A stretch of 18,460 nucleotides of DNA from Chloroflexota bacterium (GCA_021845945.1 JAJZRD010000047.1:1-18460); one strand, 5' to 3'; shown: positions 8,224 through 16,096, counted from the first letter of the stretch. Notes: generated from the letters alone by a model not told the origin. Program-made: numbers and translations.

Positions 8224-8541
8224 AGGCCCCACGACCGCAGGCCGCTGCTCCTAATCCCGGGCCCTGAGGTCTGGTCCCCCCTAACCCTCTGCACAGCCCA
8301 CAATCGACGCGGTTTAGAGACCCGCGAGAGACACTCCCCAGATGTAATCCCTGAATAAGCCTTCGATAGACGACGGGCGGCGTGGGTTACGCGTATGCTG
8401 CTACCAGTGGACTGTTGATGGAAGGTTCTCATGTGGACCCGGCGGCCCAGTCCTGCCGCTTCTGTGGCTGGGGTTGGCGTGGCGCGGCGTAGGGAAGGCG
8501 TCGAGGCCAGATACAGCGCATCAAGAAACGGAGGGGCCGCT
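8224..8541 (+). other. Intergenic gap with the second promoter-like element
   Basis: The first 135 bases show no convincing gene or hairpin. From 8362 the region carries the second copy of the shared upstream element and then a Shine-Dalgarno-like GATGGAAGG before an ATG at 8431. That ATG opens a frame which reads through into the GlsB-like gene, so 8431-8541 may be its 5' leader or a 37-codon N-terminal extension. Confidence 0.5.
8362..8399 (+). promoter_or_regulatory. Upstream element copy 2 (TTCGAYAGACGAC ... TATGCT)
   Basis: TTCGATAGACGAC (8362-8374) and TATGCT (8394-8399) repeat the blocks found at 7760-7797 with identical spacing. The bases before the hexamer, TTACGC then R then TATGCT-like, are shared too. 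Further downstream both copies carry CTGTTGATGG then an AGG run. An 8-base palindrome TACGCGTA overlaps the -10-like box in this copy; the 11-bp dyad of copy 1 is absent. Confidence 0.55.
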
Positions 8542-8820
8542 GTGACCGTACTCGGTTGGATCGTCGTGGGGCTCATCGCCGCATGGGGCGCGAGTCTGCT
8601 CATGGGGTCGGGGGGCTACGGCCTTGTCGGCGACATCCCTGTCGGTATCCTCGGCGCGGCCATCGTCGGCTGGCTGGGATCAGTGCTGCTGGGAATCGAC
8701 GTGACCGGGCTCAACTTCAGCGGCGTCGCCGTCTCGTTGGGCGGCGCGGCCATTGCGATCGCCGGCTTCCGCGCTGTGACGCCGGACCGACCTTGGTGGC
8801 AGGCCTGGCGGAATCGTTGA
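8542..8820 (+). CDS. GlsB/YeaQ/YmgE-family membrane protein (transglycosylase-associated)
   Basis: A small integral membrane protein of 92 residues from the GTG at 8542, the typical length for this family of uncertain function, often linked to general stress. It begins MTVLGWIVVGLIAAW, then has a Gly-rich turn, GDIPVGILGAAIVGWLG and a final helix around SGVAVSLGGAAIAIAG, giving three membrane segments. GGAGGGG lies six bases upstream of the GTG. The same frame also opens at ATG 8431, adding 37 Arg- and Ala-rich residues unlike the family. The shared promoter element and a second Shine-Dalgarno-like site precede 8431, so the longer form cannot be excluded. It is probably co-transcribed with the two genes that follow. 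Confidence 0.85.
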   Translation: MTVLGWIVVGLIAAWGASLLMGSGGYGLVGDIPVGILGAAIVGWLGSVLLGIDVTGLNFSGVAVSLGGAAIAIAGFRAVTPDRPWWQAWRNR

Positions 8821-8860
8821 CACAACCACGCTGGGAGAGTTCCCCGAAGGGTGATTACAC

Positions 8861-9052
8861 ATGACCGCAACAAAGACCGTTCGCATCGACGTAACCAGCC
8901 TGCAGTTCGGCAGGCTTCGTCGGGAGGTGTTCTGTAATCAGGGGCTGTCCGTGGGGCAGCGGCGGAAGGCGGTCAGGAGAGTCCTGCCCCTCCCGGCCAA
9001 CGGCAGCCGAGTCGATCTGTACTGCGAGGGAAAGTTCGTCGGGGCGGTTTAG
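8861..9052 (+). CDS. Small protein of unknown function (63 residues)
   Basis: A short basic protein from ATG 8861, with GAAGGG about ten bases upstream. It lies 40 bases after the GlsB-like gene and 25 bases before the slipin gene, on the same strand, so all three probably share a transcript. It starts with a strand-like segment ([20 protein letters not shown]), has one Cys near residue 25 and one near residue 55, an Arg/Lys-rich middle ([10 protein letters not shown]) and a strand-like end ([14 protein letters not shown]). No signal peptide or membrane segment is visible. I do not recognise the family. The coding call rests on the ribosome-binding site and the tight packing. Confidence 0.65.
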   Translation: MTATKTVRIDVTSLQFGRLRREVFCNQGLSVGQRRKAVRRVLPLPANGSRVDLYCEGKFVGAV

Positions 9053-9077
9053 GAATCTATACGAAAGGGGAATCTCG

Positions 9078-9902
9078 ATGGAAATCCTATCCTCACTTGG
9101 CGTGAGCGTAGTAGTACTGGTGATCCTTGCCTTCATCCTGTTCACCTCGGCCGTGAAGGTGGTACAAGAGTACGAGCGAGGGGTCATCTTCCGGCTCGGC
9201 CGGCTGATGGGCGCCAAGGGGCCGGGGCTGTTCTTCATCATCCCAGGGATCGATCGGATGATGAAGATCGATCTGCGAGTGATCACCATGGACGTGCCGG
9301 CCCAGGAGGTGATCACCCGGGACAACGTCACCATCAAGGTGAACGCCGTCATATACTTCAAGGTTATGGACCCCAACATGGCGGTGACGAAGGTCCTCGA
9401 CTACATTCGGGCCACCTCTCAGATCGCCCAGACCACCCTTCGGGCGGTGTTGGGCCAGTCGGATCTGGACGGCCTGCTGGCGCAGCGCGACCAGATCAAC
9501 GCACGGCTGCAGCAGATCATCGACGAGCAGACGGAGCCCTGGGGGATCAAGGTCAGCGTCGTGGAAGTGAAGGACGTGGAGCTGCCCCAGTCGATGCAGC
9601 GGGCCATGGCCAAGCAGGCCGAGGCAGAACGAGAGAAGAGGGCGAAGATCATCCACGCACAGGGCGAGTTCGAGGCCTCTGCCCGCCTTGCTGATGCCGC
9701 CGACATGCTGAACCGGTCTCCCGCAGCCCTGCAGCTGCGCTACATGCAGACCCTGACGGAGATCGCGGTGGAGAAGAACTCCACCATCATCTTCCCCTTG
9801 CCCATCGACCTGATCACGGCGATGCTTCCGCAGTTGGCCCATGGCAACGGGAGGGTCCCAGCGGGGGAGGTCCCACCGGTGACCCCCTTACCCGTAGGGT
9901 AG
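9078..9902 (+). CDS. SPFH/Band 7 slipin (stomatin-like membrane scaffold)
   Basis: A 274-residue stomatin-type protein that oligomerises on the inner membrane and organises membrane microdomains or regulates membrane proteases. It has an N-terminal membrane anchor (about residues 8-25), then the slipin signature [47 protein letters not shown] and [16 protein letters not shown]. The charged helical region [20 protein letters not shown] continues into the coiled coil, and the tail includes [11 protein letters not shown]. Start ATG 9078 has AAAGGGG about seven bases upstream. Length and motifs are complete. A 12-bp stem hairpin follows at 9926. No NfeD-type membrane partner, the usual slipin neighbour, is in the window; ftsH lies about 1 kb downstream instead. 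Confidence 0.95.
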   Translation: MEILSSLGVSVVVLVILAFILFTSAVKVVQEYERGVIFRLGRLMGAKGPGLFFIIPGIDRMMKIDLRVITMDVPAQEVITRDNVTIKVNAVIYFKVMDPNMAVTKVLDYIRATSQIAQTTLRAVLGQSDLDGLLAQRDQINARLQQIIDEQTEPWGIKVSVVEVKDVELPQSMQRAMAKQAEAEREKRAKIIHAQGEFEASARLADAADMLNRSPAALQLRYMQTLTEIAVEKNSTIIFPLPIDLITAMLPQLAHGNGRVPAGEVPPVTPLPVG

Positions 9903-9925
9903 GGGTATCCATGCCCCGCTGCCTT

Positions 9926-9960
9926 CGGGAATGCGGCCCCAGCTACGAGCCGCATTCCCG
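9926..9960 (+). terminator. Hairpin terminator after the slipin gene
   Basis: CGGGAATGCGGC (9926-9937) pairs perfectly over 12 bp with GCCGCATTCCCG (9949-9960) across an 11-base loop, 24 bases after the slipin stop. Only TT follows, so the U-tract is poor, but the placement and stem favour termination. Confidence 0.65.
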
Positions 9961-10013
9961 TTCGGTGAGCGCTGCGGCCGCCGTGAGCCAGAAGTCCGTG
10001 GCCTAAGGAGAAG

Positions 10014-10268
10014 ATGTCCATTGAAGCGTTGAGGAAGGCTCTGGTGATGCTACGTTTCGACCCTGACCCCGTTCCAGCCGCTCCGCAGCATCGGGGGACG
10101 CTGGATGCAGCGAGCTCTGGCAGCGGAGTCACGTCAATGCTTCGTGCGTGAGGCACCGACCGAAGGGAGCGTTCCAGGTCGGGCAATGGGCATGCGAGGA
10201 CCGCCTTGGCGGTCAACCAGGATGTGGAGAAGAGGGTAGCGGAGAAGGAAGGGCAGGAACCAGCATAG
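10014..10268 (+). pseudogene. Small ORF with an in-frame TGA (unknown, possibly decayed)
   Basis: An ATG at 10014 follows TAAGGAG by three bases and opens 45 codons, starting MSIEALRKALVMLRFDPDP, to a TGA at 10149-10151. The same frame then continues for 38 codons (ending TALAVNQDVEKRVAEKEGQ EPA) to a TAG at 10266-10268. The second part has protein-like composition but no start of its own. It is either a 45-residue gene followed by chance coding potential, or an 84-codon gene broken by one nonsense change. I do not recognise the family. Confidence 0.35.
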
Positions 10269-10397
10269 GTGCTCCGGGACGATGGCTGGATCTGCTGACC
10301 AACGTCGAGGCTGGCACGGTCTTCAAGAAAGACCGGCCTGCGCCCACTCGCAGGCTTGCTTCGAGTTTCTCGGCGAGGACTACCAGGCCTAGTGCTC

Positions 10398-10512
10398 CGC
10401 CGCAGGGATTTCGAGATGTAGGGCAGGGCGCCCTGCCCTGCCGCCGGCCTATCATCGCCACGCGGGCGGTGGGGCACAGGGCCCCACCCTACGTATCAGA
10501 ACCGCTGCGGCG
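10398..10512. repeat. MITE/REP-like symmetric inverted-repeat element
   Basis: The outer arms CGCCGCAG (10398-10405) and CTGCGGCG (10505-10512) are exact reverse complements. Twelve bases inside each lie the inner arms GTAGGG (10418-10423) and CCCTAC (10487-10492). Inside the left half is the perfect 18-base palindrome GGGCAGGGCGCCCTGCCC (10421-10438), and in the right half GGTGGGGC/GCCCCACC (10468-10488). The equal spacing on both sides argues for one non-coding mobile unit. No target duplication was confirmed. Confidence 0.6.
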
Positions 10513-10597
10513 AAGGCCCAGTGCTCCCGGTCCTACGGGCATGAGAACACCCGTGCAGATGTGACGAGCGGCCCGCCATCAAGTTGGGAGGCTTCCC

Positions 10598-10960
10598 TTG
10601 TTCGAGATCTCAGATGATGCCATGGAGTTGATCCTCGCCCGGCTGGAAGCAGCCTTGGTGGGTCGGCCGGAGCTACGTCGCACCGCCACGCGAGTTGGCC
10701 TGAGGTTGAACTTTGGTCGGGGTGGCGCGTACCTCTCGTTGGCATGTCCCCGACCTACTGATCAGGTCATCAGCTTCATGGGTCGGACCCTGCTCATCAT
10801 CGTCCCCGGGGACGTCTCTCGGCTGGAGCGAGCCCGGCTCACTGTCGAGCGAGAGCCGGAGGGGAACAGGCTCTCTCTGGAGCCCAACAGTCCGAAGCAG
10901 GCCGCCCACCCTTTGTCCACCGCAGGGCTACCTGGACCAACCGGGAGCGGGAAGAGTTAG
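10598..10960 (+). CDS. Small protein, possible HesB/IscA-like fold, upstream of ftsH
   Basis: The product is 120 residues from a TTG start with GGGAGG about seven bases upstream; the next candidate, ATG at 10619, would remove seven residues. The order [15 protein letters not shown] (helix), a strand ending [17 protein letters not shown], then [22 protein letters not shown] and LERARLTVE resembles the layout of HesB/IscA-type A-type carriers. However, the C-x-n-C-G-C cluster ligands are missing; only one Cys is seen, in LACP. Cluster binding is therefore unlikely, and the fold call is tentative. The last 25 residues are Pro/Gly-rich. The stop is only 8 bases before ftsH, so the two are almost certainly one operon. 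Confidence 0.7.
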   Translation: MFEISDDAMELILARLEAALVGRPELRRTATRVGLRLNFGRGGAYLSLACPRPTDQVISFMGRTLLIIVPGDVSRLERARLTVEREPEGNRLSLEPNSPKQAAHPLSTAGLPGPTGSGKS

Positions 10961-10968
10961 GAGAACCA

Positions 10969-12990
10969 ATGAGTATGCCTACGAGCCCAACTAAGGGCCC
11001 TGTCAGGCGCGACGGCGGCGGACAGCCGAAACCGTCTGCGCCCCCGCCTTCGGCTCAGTCCCGGCGGCTAATGTGGTTCATGCTATTGATGGTCCTGGCG
11101 TGGAACCTCTATGCCTTCCTGGTTCCGAAGACACCCCCGGCGGCAGTTCTCTCGTACAGTGCCTTTCTGGAACAGGTCCGCTCGGACAACGTAGCGAGCG
11201 TGGACCTGGCAGGGCAGAATGCCGACGGCGCCTTCAAGAGCGCGATTACGCAGCCGGCTGATACTGGGGGAACGCCCTCCGGGGCTGCCCCAACGTCTGC
11301 ACCGCCCCAGGCGACGAGCACCGCTCCAGCCACCTACGCCCGGTTCACCACCGTCATGCCGGTCAATGGCGATGATCGTCTTCTCCCGCTTCTCGATCAG
11401 CACGGCGTGACCACTGTGGTCAAGGACACCACCGGCAAGTCCTGGTTCCTGGACCTGGCGGCCAGCCTGCTGCCGGTGGCGCTGTTGGTGGGGATGCTGA
11501 TCTTCATGAGCCGTCAGAGCCAGCGCGGAGCCCAGTCGCTCTTCGGCTTCGGTGGCAGCAAGGCCCGGGTCTACAACCAGGAGAAACCCGGTGTCACCTT
11601 CGCCGACGTGGCAGGCCAGGTGGAGGCGAAGGCCGACCTCCTCGAGGTGGTCGACTTCCTGAAGCGACCGGAGCGCTATCGACAGCTGGGCGCGAGGCTG
11701 CCCCGGGGCGTGCTGCTGATCGGCCCTCCAGGGACGGGAAAGACCCTCCTGGCCAGGGCCGTGGCGGGCGAGGCGAGCGTGCCCTTCTTCAGCATCTCGG
11801 CCTCGGAGTTCGTGGAGATGTTCGTCGGGGTGGGCGCAAGCCGGGTCCGTGACCTCTTCACCAAGGCGAAGGCTGCCTCTCCCTCCATCCTGTTCGTGGA
11901 CGAGATCGACGCCGTCGGCCGGCAGAGGGGAGCTGGGCTGGGAGGGGGAAACGACGAGCGGGAGCAGACCCTCAACCAACTCCTGGTGGAGATGGACGGC
12001 TTCGACGACCAGACCAGCGTCATCGTGATCGCGGCCACCAACCGCCCGGACGTGCTTGACCCTGCCCTGCTGCGGCCGGGCCGCTTCGACCGACAGGTGA
12101 CGGTCGGGCTCCCTGACAGGACCGGCCGGGAGGCCATTCTGAAGATCCACACCCACCCCCTGCGTCTTGGACACGACGTCAAGCTCGATCTCCTGGCCAG
12201 GCGCACTCCTGGCTTCTCCGGTGCCGACCTGGCCAACCTTGCCAACGAGGCGGCCTTGGCCGCTGCACGGCGTGGAGGCATCAAGGTCGCGATGAAGGAC
12301 TTCGACGAGGCGATGGACAAGATCGTCCTGGGGACGAGACAGGCTGCCCTGGTAAACGAGGAAGAGCGGCGGCTGGTGGCTTACCACGAGGGTGGCCATG
12401 CGCTGGTGGCGAGGCTGACCCCGGGGACGGATCCCGTGAGCAAGATCACCATCATCCCCCACGGCCGGGCGCTGGGGGTGACCGAGCAGTTCTCCGAGGA
12501 GGACCGGCGCAACTACTCCCGCTCCTACCTGGCCGGCCGGCTGACCGTCTTGCTGGGTGGGCGAGCCTCCGAAGAGTTGGTGTTTGGGGACCCCACCACC
12601 GGCGCCGAGAGCGACCTGAAGCAGGCCACCGGCCTGGCCCGGCGAATGGTGGGGCTGTGGGGCATGAGCGAGGAGTTGGGACCCATATGGTATGGGGTTG
12701 GGGAGACCCACCCCTTCCTGGGGCGGGAGATAGGAGCTCCCAGGGAGTACGCCGAGGCAACGGCGGCGGAGTTGGACGCCGTCGTTCGCAAGCTGGTGGA
12801 GATGGCCCACCGGCAGGCACGAGAGCTTCTGGAGGGGCATCGGGCCTGTCTGGATGCCCTGGCCGGCGAACTGCTGCTCCACGAGACGGTGGATGGACAG
12901 CAACTGGACGCCTTGCTGGCGAAGGACGGACCATGCGGTGCTACCGTGGACGGCCTTCAGTTGGCCGGGGGCGGGTTGAGGGCGGTGTAG
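10969..12990 (+). CDS. ftsH: ATP-dependent zinc metalloprotease FtsH
   Basis: A membrane-anchored AAA+ protease that unfolds and degrades membrane and short-lived cytosolic proteins. It has 673 residues, slightly longer than usual. TM1 is at about 34-52; a periplasmic segment with a Pro/Thr/Ala-rich insertion follows; TM2 is at about 161-180. The AAA domain has Walker A GPPGTGKT (252-259), the pore motif [13 protein letters not shown], Walker B ILFVDEID and the second region of homology [12 protein letters not shown]. The zinc protease motif is HEGGH (473-477), where HEAGH is usual, and the third ligand Asp lies in AESDLKQAT near 549. ATG 10969 has AGGAGA about five bases upstream. The C-terminal tail [17 protein letters not shown] is encoded in the overlap with the convergent gene. 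All catalytic residues are present. Confidence 0.97.
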   Translation: MSMPTSPTKGPVRRDGGGQPKPSAPPPSAQSRRLMWFMLLMVLAWNLYAFLVPKTPPAAVLSYSAFLEQVRSDNVASVDLAGQNADGAFKSAITQPADTGGTPSGAAPTSAPPQATSTAPATYARFTTVMPVNGDDRLLPLLDQHGVTTVVKDTTGKSWFLDLAASLLPVALLVGMLIFMSRQSQRGAQSLFGFGGSKARVYNQEKPGVTFADVAGQVEAKADLLEVVDFLKRPERYRQLGARLPRGVLLIGPPGTGKTLLARAVAGEASVPFFSISASEFVEMFVGVGASRVRDLFTKAKAASPSILFVDEIDAVGRQRGAGLGGGNDEREQTLNQLLVEMDGFDDQTSVIVIAATNRPDVLDPALLRPGRFDRQVTVGLPDRTGREAILKIHTHPLRLGHDVKLDLLARRTPGFSGADLANLANEAALAAARRGGIKVAMKDFDEAMDKIVLGTRQAALVNEEERRLVAYHEGGHALVARLTPGTDPVSKITIIPHGRALGVTEQFSEEDRRNYSRSYLAGRLTVLLGGRASEELVFGDPTTGAESDLKQATGLARRMVGLWGMSEELGPIWYGVGETHPFLGREIGAPREYAEATAAELDAVVRKLVEMAHRQARELLEGHRACLDALAGELLLHETVDGQQLDALLAKDGPCGATVDGLQLAGGGLRAV

Positions 12991-14156
12991 CTGCCCGCGC
13001 GCACCACGCCGATGGCCACCAACCGCCTGTTCGTCTTGCGGACCCAGCCGTTCCCGTCCGTGACGGCGAAGTCGCCCACCTCAACCTTGAGGATCGAGGC
13101 GTCGCCGATGCCATCCAACTGCAGCTTCCCCAGGTCCTTTCGACGGAGCATTCTGGCCGAGTTGATGGTCATGCGCGGCAACAGCTCCTCGACTTCGACG
13201 CCGAAAGACATGAACTCCGTGGCGATCATCAGCAGGCTGTGGTAGGGATTGAGCGCCGAACCGTCGGTGAGGTCGGTGCTCAGCGTGTCCGGAAGCAGAC
13301 CGCTCTCCACCGCCGCCTGCATCTGGGCAAAGCCCATGTGCTGGGTCATCCCCCGAGAGGAATCGAAGATCACCCCTCGCTCTCGTCCCTCCTCGACCTG
13401 GGGGATGATCTTGGCTCCAGGCACTGCCGCCGGCCCGAGGATCCCGTTCTTGCGAGGGGTCAGGTAGTGGGTGACCACGTCGCCCGGTCGCAGCAGGTCG
13501 ATGATCGCTCCCAGCGGTTCCGTCGTATCGCCCACGTGCACCATCACCGGCAGACCGGCCGCCTTCCCGGCTTCCAGCACCAGCCTGAGGGTCGGCATGC
13601 ACGATCCGCCCCCCGTCACGTAGCTGCTCAGTCTCGCCTTGAACCCGACTATGGTGTATGGATTCGCCTTCGCCGTGGCGACGGCCTCCTCCACGTTCAG
13701 CGTGGGCAGGAAGAGACACTCGGGGAGCCTGGTGTCCACTAGGCCGATGGTGGAGATGTGGAGCCACGCGAGGGTTCGGGTGCGGCTCGCGGCCATTACC
13801 CGCTTGAGGGCTCCGAAGGTGTTGGCCCCGCAGGTGCCTCCATCCACTACCGTCGTGGCACCGCGGCTCACGCCTGCCACGTCCGGTGGTATGCCTATGC
13901 CGATCCCGTCGCAAACGTGGGCATGGGGATCGATCAGGCCGGGCACCACCATGGCACCCTTCATCGGCACCACCTTCTTGGCCATCCCAGGGTCGATACG
14001 GGCCTCGATGGCAGCGACTCTGTCGCCCGTGAACGCCACGTCGAAGCGCCCATCCCGGCCGGAATCCGGATCGATGACCCGTCCACCCTGCAGCAGCAGG
14101 TCGTAGGGCTGAGCTGCCCCTGTCGTGGGCTCTCGATGCGAGGAATCGGGATCCAC
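12957..14156 (-). CDS. Amidohydrolase/deacetylase-family metallohydrolase
   Basis: A cyclic-amidohydrolase superfamily enzyme of 399 residues, near the roughly 380 usual for the group. After the N-terminal composite sheet ([14 protein letters not shown]) it shows the metal ligands HAH at 78-80 (GLIDPHAHV), a probable carbamylated Lys173 (GFKARLS), His207 (VMVHVGD), His230 (VTHYLT) and the catalytic Asp295 (STDLTDGS), so a binuclear metal site is plausible. The layout fits the EF_0837/AHA_3915-type amidohydrolase/deacetylase group rather than true dihydroorotase; the substrate cannot be told from sequence. The start is GTG 14156, with AGGAGG five bases upstream. It is cytosolic and has no signal peptide. 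Its 3' end overlaps that of ftsH by 34 bp, tail to tail. Confidence 0.88.
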   Translation of the reverse strand: MDPDSSHREPTTGAAQPYDLLLQGGRVIDPDSGRDGRFDVAFTGDRVAAIEARIDPGMAKKVVPMKGAMVVPGLIDPHAHVCDGIGIGIPPDVAGVSRGATTVVDGGTCGANTFGALKRVMAASRTRTLAWLHISTIGLVDTRLPECLFLPTLNVEEAVATAKANPYTIVGFKARLSSYVTGGGSCMPTLRLVLEAGKAAGLPVMVHVGDTTEPLGAIIDLLRPGDVVTHYLTPRKNGILGPAAVPGAKIIPQVEEGRERGVIFDSSRGMTQHMGFAQMQAAVESGLLPDTLSTDLTDGSALNPYHSLLMIATEFMSFGVEVEELLPRMTINSARMLRRKDLGKLQLDGIGDASILKVEVGDFAVTDGNGWVRKTNRRLVAIGVVRAGSYTALNPPPAN

Positions 14157-14331
14157 AGTGACCTCCTAATCCATCCGGTGCGCAACTTACGGTGCGGTGA
14201 TCGCGAGTGGTGCGAGAGTCCGACCCGAGTGGATGGTAGCACATCCAGGGTTCGGCATCGATTCCTGTCGCCGGGGCCGGCGGCCCGGGCCGGGAGACCC
14301 AGCCGTCAGCCCCGTCGGAGGAGCGTTCCCG

Positions 14332-14688
14332 CTACCGCGACTCGAGGTCGCGGCGCATCTGGTCGAACTGCTCCCTGTCGATCTCGCCTCGAGCGTACCG
14401 TTCCCTCACGATCTCCATGGGTCGGGTCGCGCCCGCGCCGGCCGCAATCCTGGCCAGCCTCCTCTGATGCAGCAGCTCGACGAAGAGCAGCAGCCCCGCG
14501 GCGACGATCAAGGTTCGGAACAGCATCGCCCCGAGGCCCACCCAGGGAAGGAGCCTGTAGCCGGATCCGTAGGCGAAACCATAGTGCATCATCCCCGGCC
14601 AGGCCATCAAGCCTCCACCCAGGAGACCAAGCAGCAGGAGGCCTCCTAACACCGCCACGAGGGCGGTGACAATACCTCTTCTCCGCAC
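14332..14688 (-). CDS. SHOCT-domain small membrane protein
   Basis: The product is 118 residues from a GTG at 14688, chosen because AAAGGAGG lies about eight bases upstream; the frame extends back to 14769 but that part is unlike the rest. There are two membrane segments (about 6-27 and 52-75) separated by an aromatic Gly/Tyr/Phe-rich loop (MMHYGFAYGSGYRLLPW). The C-terminus is a typical SHOCT module, a short helix-turn-helix-like oligomerisation motif: RPMEIVRERYARGEIDREQF then QMRRDLE. Such proteins occur widely, often beside envelope or metal-stress genes, and have no defined activity. It lies 175 bases upstream of the amidohydrolase and may or may not be co-transcribed with it. Confidence 0.85.
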   Translation of the reverse strand: MRRRGIVTALVAVLGGLLLLGLLGGGLMAWPGMMHYGFAYGSGYRLLPWVGLGAMLFRTLIVAAGLLLFVELLHQRRLARIAAGAGATRPMEIVRERYARGEIDREQFDQMRRDLESR

Positions 14689-14772
14689 GGTGGGTACCTC
14701 CTTTTCTATTTGAGTCACTCGACGACCGGCCTGTGCCGTTGGCCGAGGACTCGAGACCCCTTCGTGCAATGG

Positions 14773-14807
14773 AGAGCCCCTGGCTTCGAACGGTGCCAGG
14801 GGTCTCT
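14773..14807 (-). terminator. Hairpin after the FxLYD-like gene
   Basis: CCCCTGGC (14777-14784) pairs with GCCAGGGG (14795-14802) over a 10-base loop, and AGAG/TCTCT extends the stem with one bulge. It lies about 55 bases beyond the minus-strand stop at 14862 and upstream of the SHOCT gene. There is no U-tract, so it may be an attenuator instead. Confidence 0.4.
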
Positions 14808-14861
14808 GACATAACTATACCACCAGGTGTGACCGCCTGGGGCACTCTCCCGGCGATGCTC

Positions 14862-15875
14862 CTACGGCAGCTGGCCCGCCGCGTAGAACCTGACTTGGGT
14901 GATGCCCCGCACCTGCGGGTTGTCTCGGTCCAGCGGGGTGGTGATCATGAAGGTCGCTGAATCGCCGGAAACCAGCCGCCCGGTGAGGTAGGTGAAGTCC
15001 GCCCAGACCACCCGGTTCTGGTCGTCGAGGAACCATGCGTAGACGGCGTTCAGGGACACCGACTGCTGGGTGGTGTTGTTCAGGTTGCCGGTGAACTGGT
15101 ACTGGACGTAGGTGGATGTGCCCTGTTGCGTGGCGACCTGCTCGTTCTTGACCCACTGGACCGGTACGTCGCCGTAGGAGGCGAAGCCGGTGGCGCTGGA
15201 GTCGGTGAAGACATCGGCCCGGACGTAGGGGGCGGGATTGGCTACCTCGATTCTATAGCCCACGCTGTCCCCGGGGCCCAGGTAGGCGAAGACCTGGTTG
15301 GCCGTCCCGACGGCGGCGCCCGAAGAGGAGACCAGACTTGCGGTCACGGTCACGTTGTATGCCGGCGTGGAGCCGTCGTTGCGCAGCTCTCCCAGGACCC
15401 AGACGCTCTTGTCCGACAGCCCCTGCCCCTGGATCACGTTGGGCTGAGAGCTTTGCAGTGTGGGCTTGGGAATGGGCGTAGGGCTTGGCGCCGGTGCCGG
15501 TGTGGCAGTCGGGCTGGGGCCAGGGGTCGCCGTGGCCGCCGGCGTGGCAGTCTGCGCCTCCCAGGGGAATCGCTGGTCGTTGCTCCTCTCCTGGAGCCCG
15601 TTGGGGCCGTTGACCCAGCTTTCGGAGCCATCGGTGAAGGCCGTCCAGTTGTCGGCCTTGCGCCACACCATCAATCCCGTCGAGGTTTGCTGGAGCGAGT
15701 CTCCATTGGAGGCATAGTGCTCGTTCTCCAGGGGCACGCCCACGACGTTGGGGATCGTATCGGCCAGGGTCTTGAAGCCCAGCTTGAATTGCGAATTCTC
15801 TTGAGCCAGGGCGACCCCGCCCAGAGTGAGTGCGGCGGCAGCAATCGCCACCAGCGGCGGCAGCAACCGTCTCAT
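14862..15875 (-). CDS. Secreted protein with Pro/Thr linker and FxLYD-like domain
   Basis: The product is 337 residues from ATG 15875, which has GGAGGG seven bases upstream and directly begins a signal peptide (MRRLLPPLVAIAAAALTLGG, cleavage likely after VALAQ). The mature N-terminal part (about 25-110) is a Trp/Asn-rich module with FKTLADTIPNVVG, GLMVWRKADNWTAF and WVNGPNGLQERS. A linker of Thr/Ala/Pro repeats follows (about 112-143). The C-terminal half resembles FxLYD-type beta-sandwich domains: VWVLGELRNDGSTPAYNVTV, then SSSGAAVGT and LGPGDSVGYRIEV, followed by a second strand-rich unit with QYQFTGNLNNTTQQSV. It is probably extracellular or surface-associated. No catalytic motif is visible. 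The frame extends upstream to 15914, but that start would place the signal peptide internally. Confidence 0.82.
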   Translation of the reverse strand: MRRLLPPLVAIAAAALTLGGVALAQENSQFKLGFKTLADTIPNVVGVPLENEHYASNGDSLQQTSTGLMVWRKADNWTAFTDGSESWVNGPNGLQERSNDQRFPWEAQTATPAATATPGPSPTATPAPAPSPTPIPKPTLQSSQPNVIQGQGLSDKSVWVLGELRNDGSTPAYNVTVTASLVSSSGAAVGTANQVFAYLGPGDSVGYRIEVANPAPYVRADVFTDSSATGFASYGDVPVQWVKNEQVATQQGTSTYVQYQFTGNLNNTTQQSVSLNAVYAWFLDDQNRVVWADFTYLTGRLVSGDSATFMITTPLDRDNPQVRGITQVRFYAAGQLP

Positions 15876-16036
15876 AATGCCACCCTCCAGTTCTGAACCT
15901 CTCGGAGACTGCATAGTACCTCCATCCCGGGTTGCCTGTCCATGCGAAGCCCCACGATGCAGGGGCGGGTCTCAGACCAGCCCCCAACTTGGTTCGTGGG
16001 GGCGATAGCCGAGAGAGGCGAGGCCGGGAACAACGC

Positions 16037-16069
16037 GGGGAAGGCGAGGTACCACACCTCGCCTTCCCC
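16037..16069 (-). terminator. Perfect 14-bp hairpin after the DUF2680-like gene
   Basis: GGGGAAGGCGAGGT (16037-16050) pairs perfectly with ACCTCGCCTTCCCC (16056-16069) across a 5-base loop, 28 bases beyond the minus-strand stop at 16097. The stem is strong; the following minus-strand bases are only weakly T-rich. It separates this gene from the FxLYD-like gene downstream. Confidence 0.7.
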
Positions 16070-16096
16070 CGATTCTGGCGACCCGGTGACTTAGCG

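Larger units (their letters stand above)
9903..10597 (+). other. 695-base gap without a confident gene
   Basis: It contains the slipin terminator (9926-9960), a small interrupted ORF (10014-10268), a short GACCGCC/GGCGGTC hairpin (10199-10214), a symmetric inverted-repeat element (10398-10512), and the GGGAGG ribosome-binding site of the next gene at about 10586. Longer open frames on either strand across it are compositionally biased and lack recognisable domains. The region looks like decayed or mobile-element DNA. Confidence 0.55.

Noticed and set aside
10199..10214. GACCGCC/GGCGGTC hairpin
   Set aside because: A 7-bp stem with a 2-base gap is expected by chance in this GC-rich DNA and has no gene context.
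9740..10477. A 245-codon minus-strand open frame across the 9903-10597 gap
   Set aside because: It overlaps the slipin 3' end antisense, crosses the terminator hairpin and the inverted-repeat element, is Ser/Arg/Pro-rich and shows no domain.
11083..12903. A 606-codon minus-strand frame opposite ftsH
   Set aside because: Antisense shadow of a highly conserved AAA protease; no recognisable domain.
12657..13742. A 361-codon plus-strand frame spanning the ftsH end and the amidohydrolase
   Set aside because: It covers two real genes in other frames and has Arg/His/Gly-rich shadow composition.
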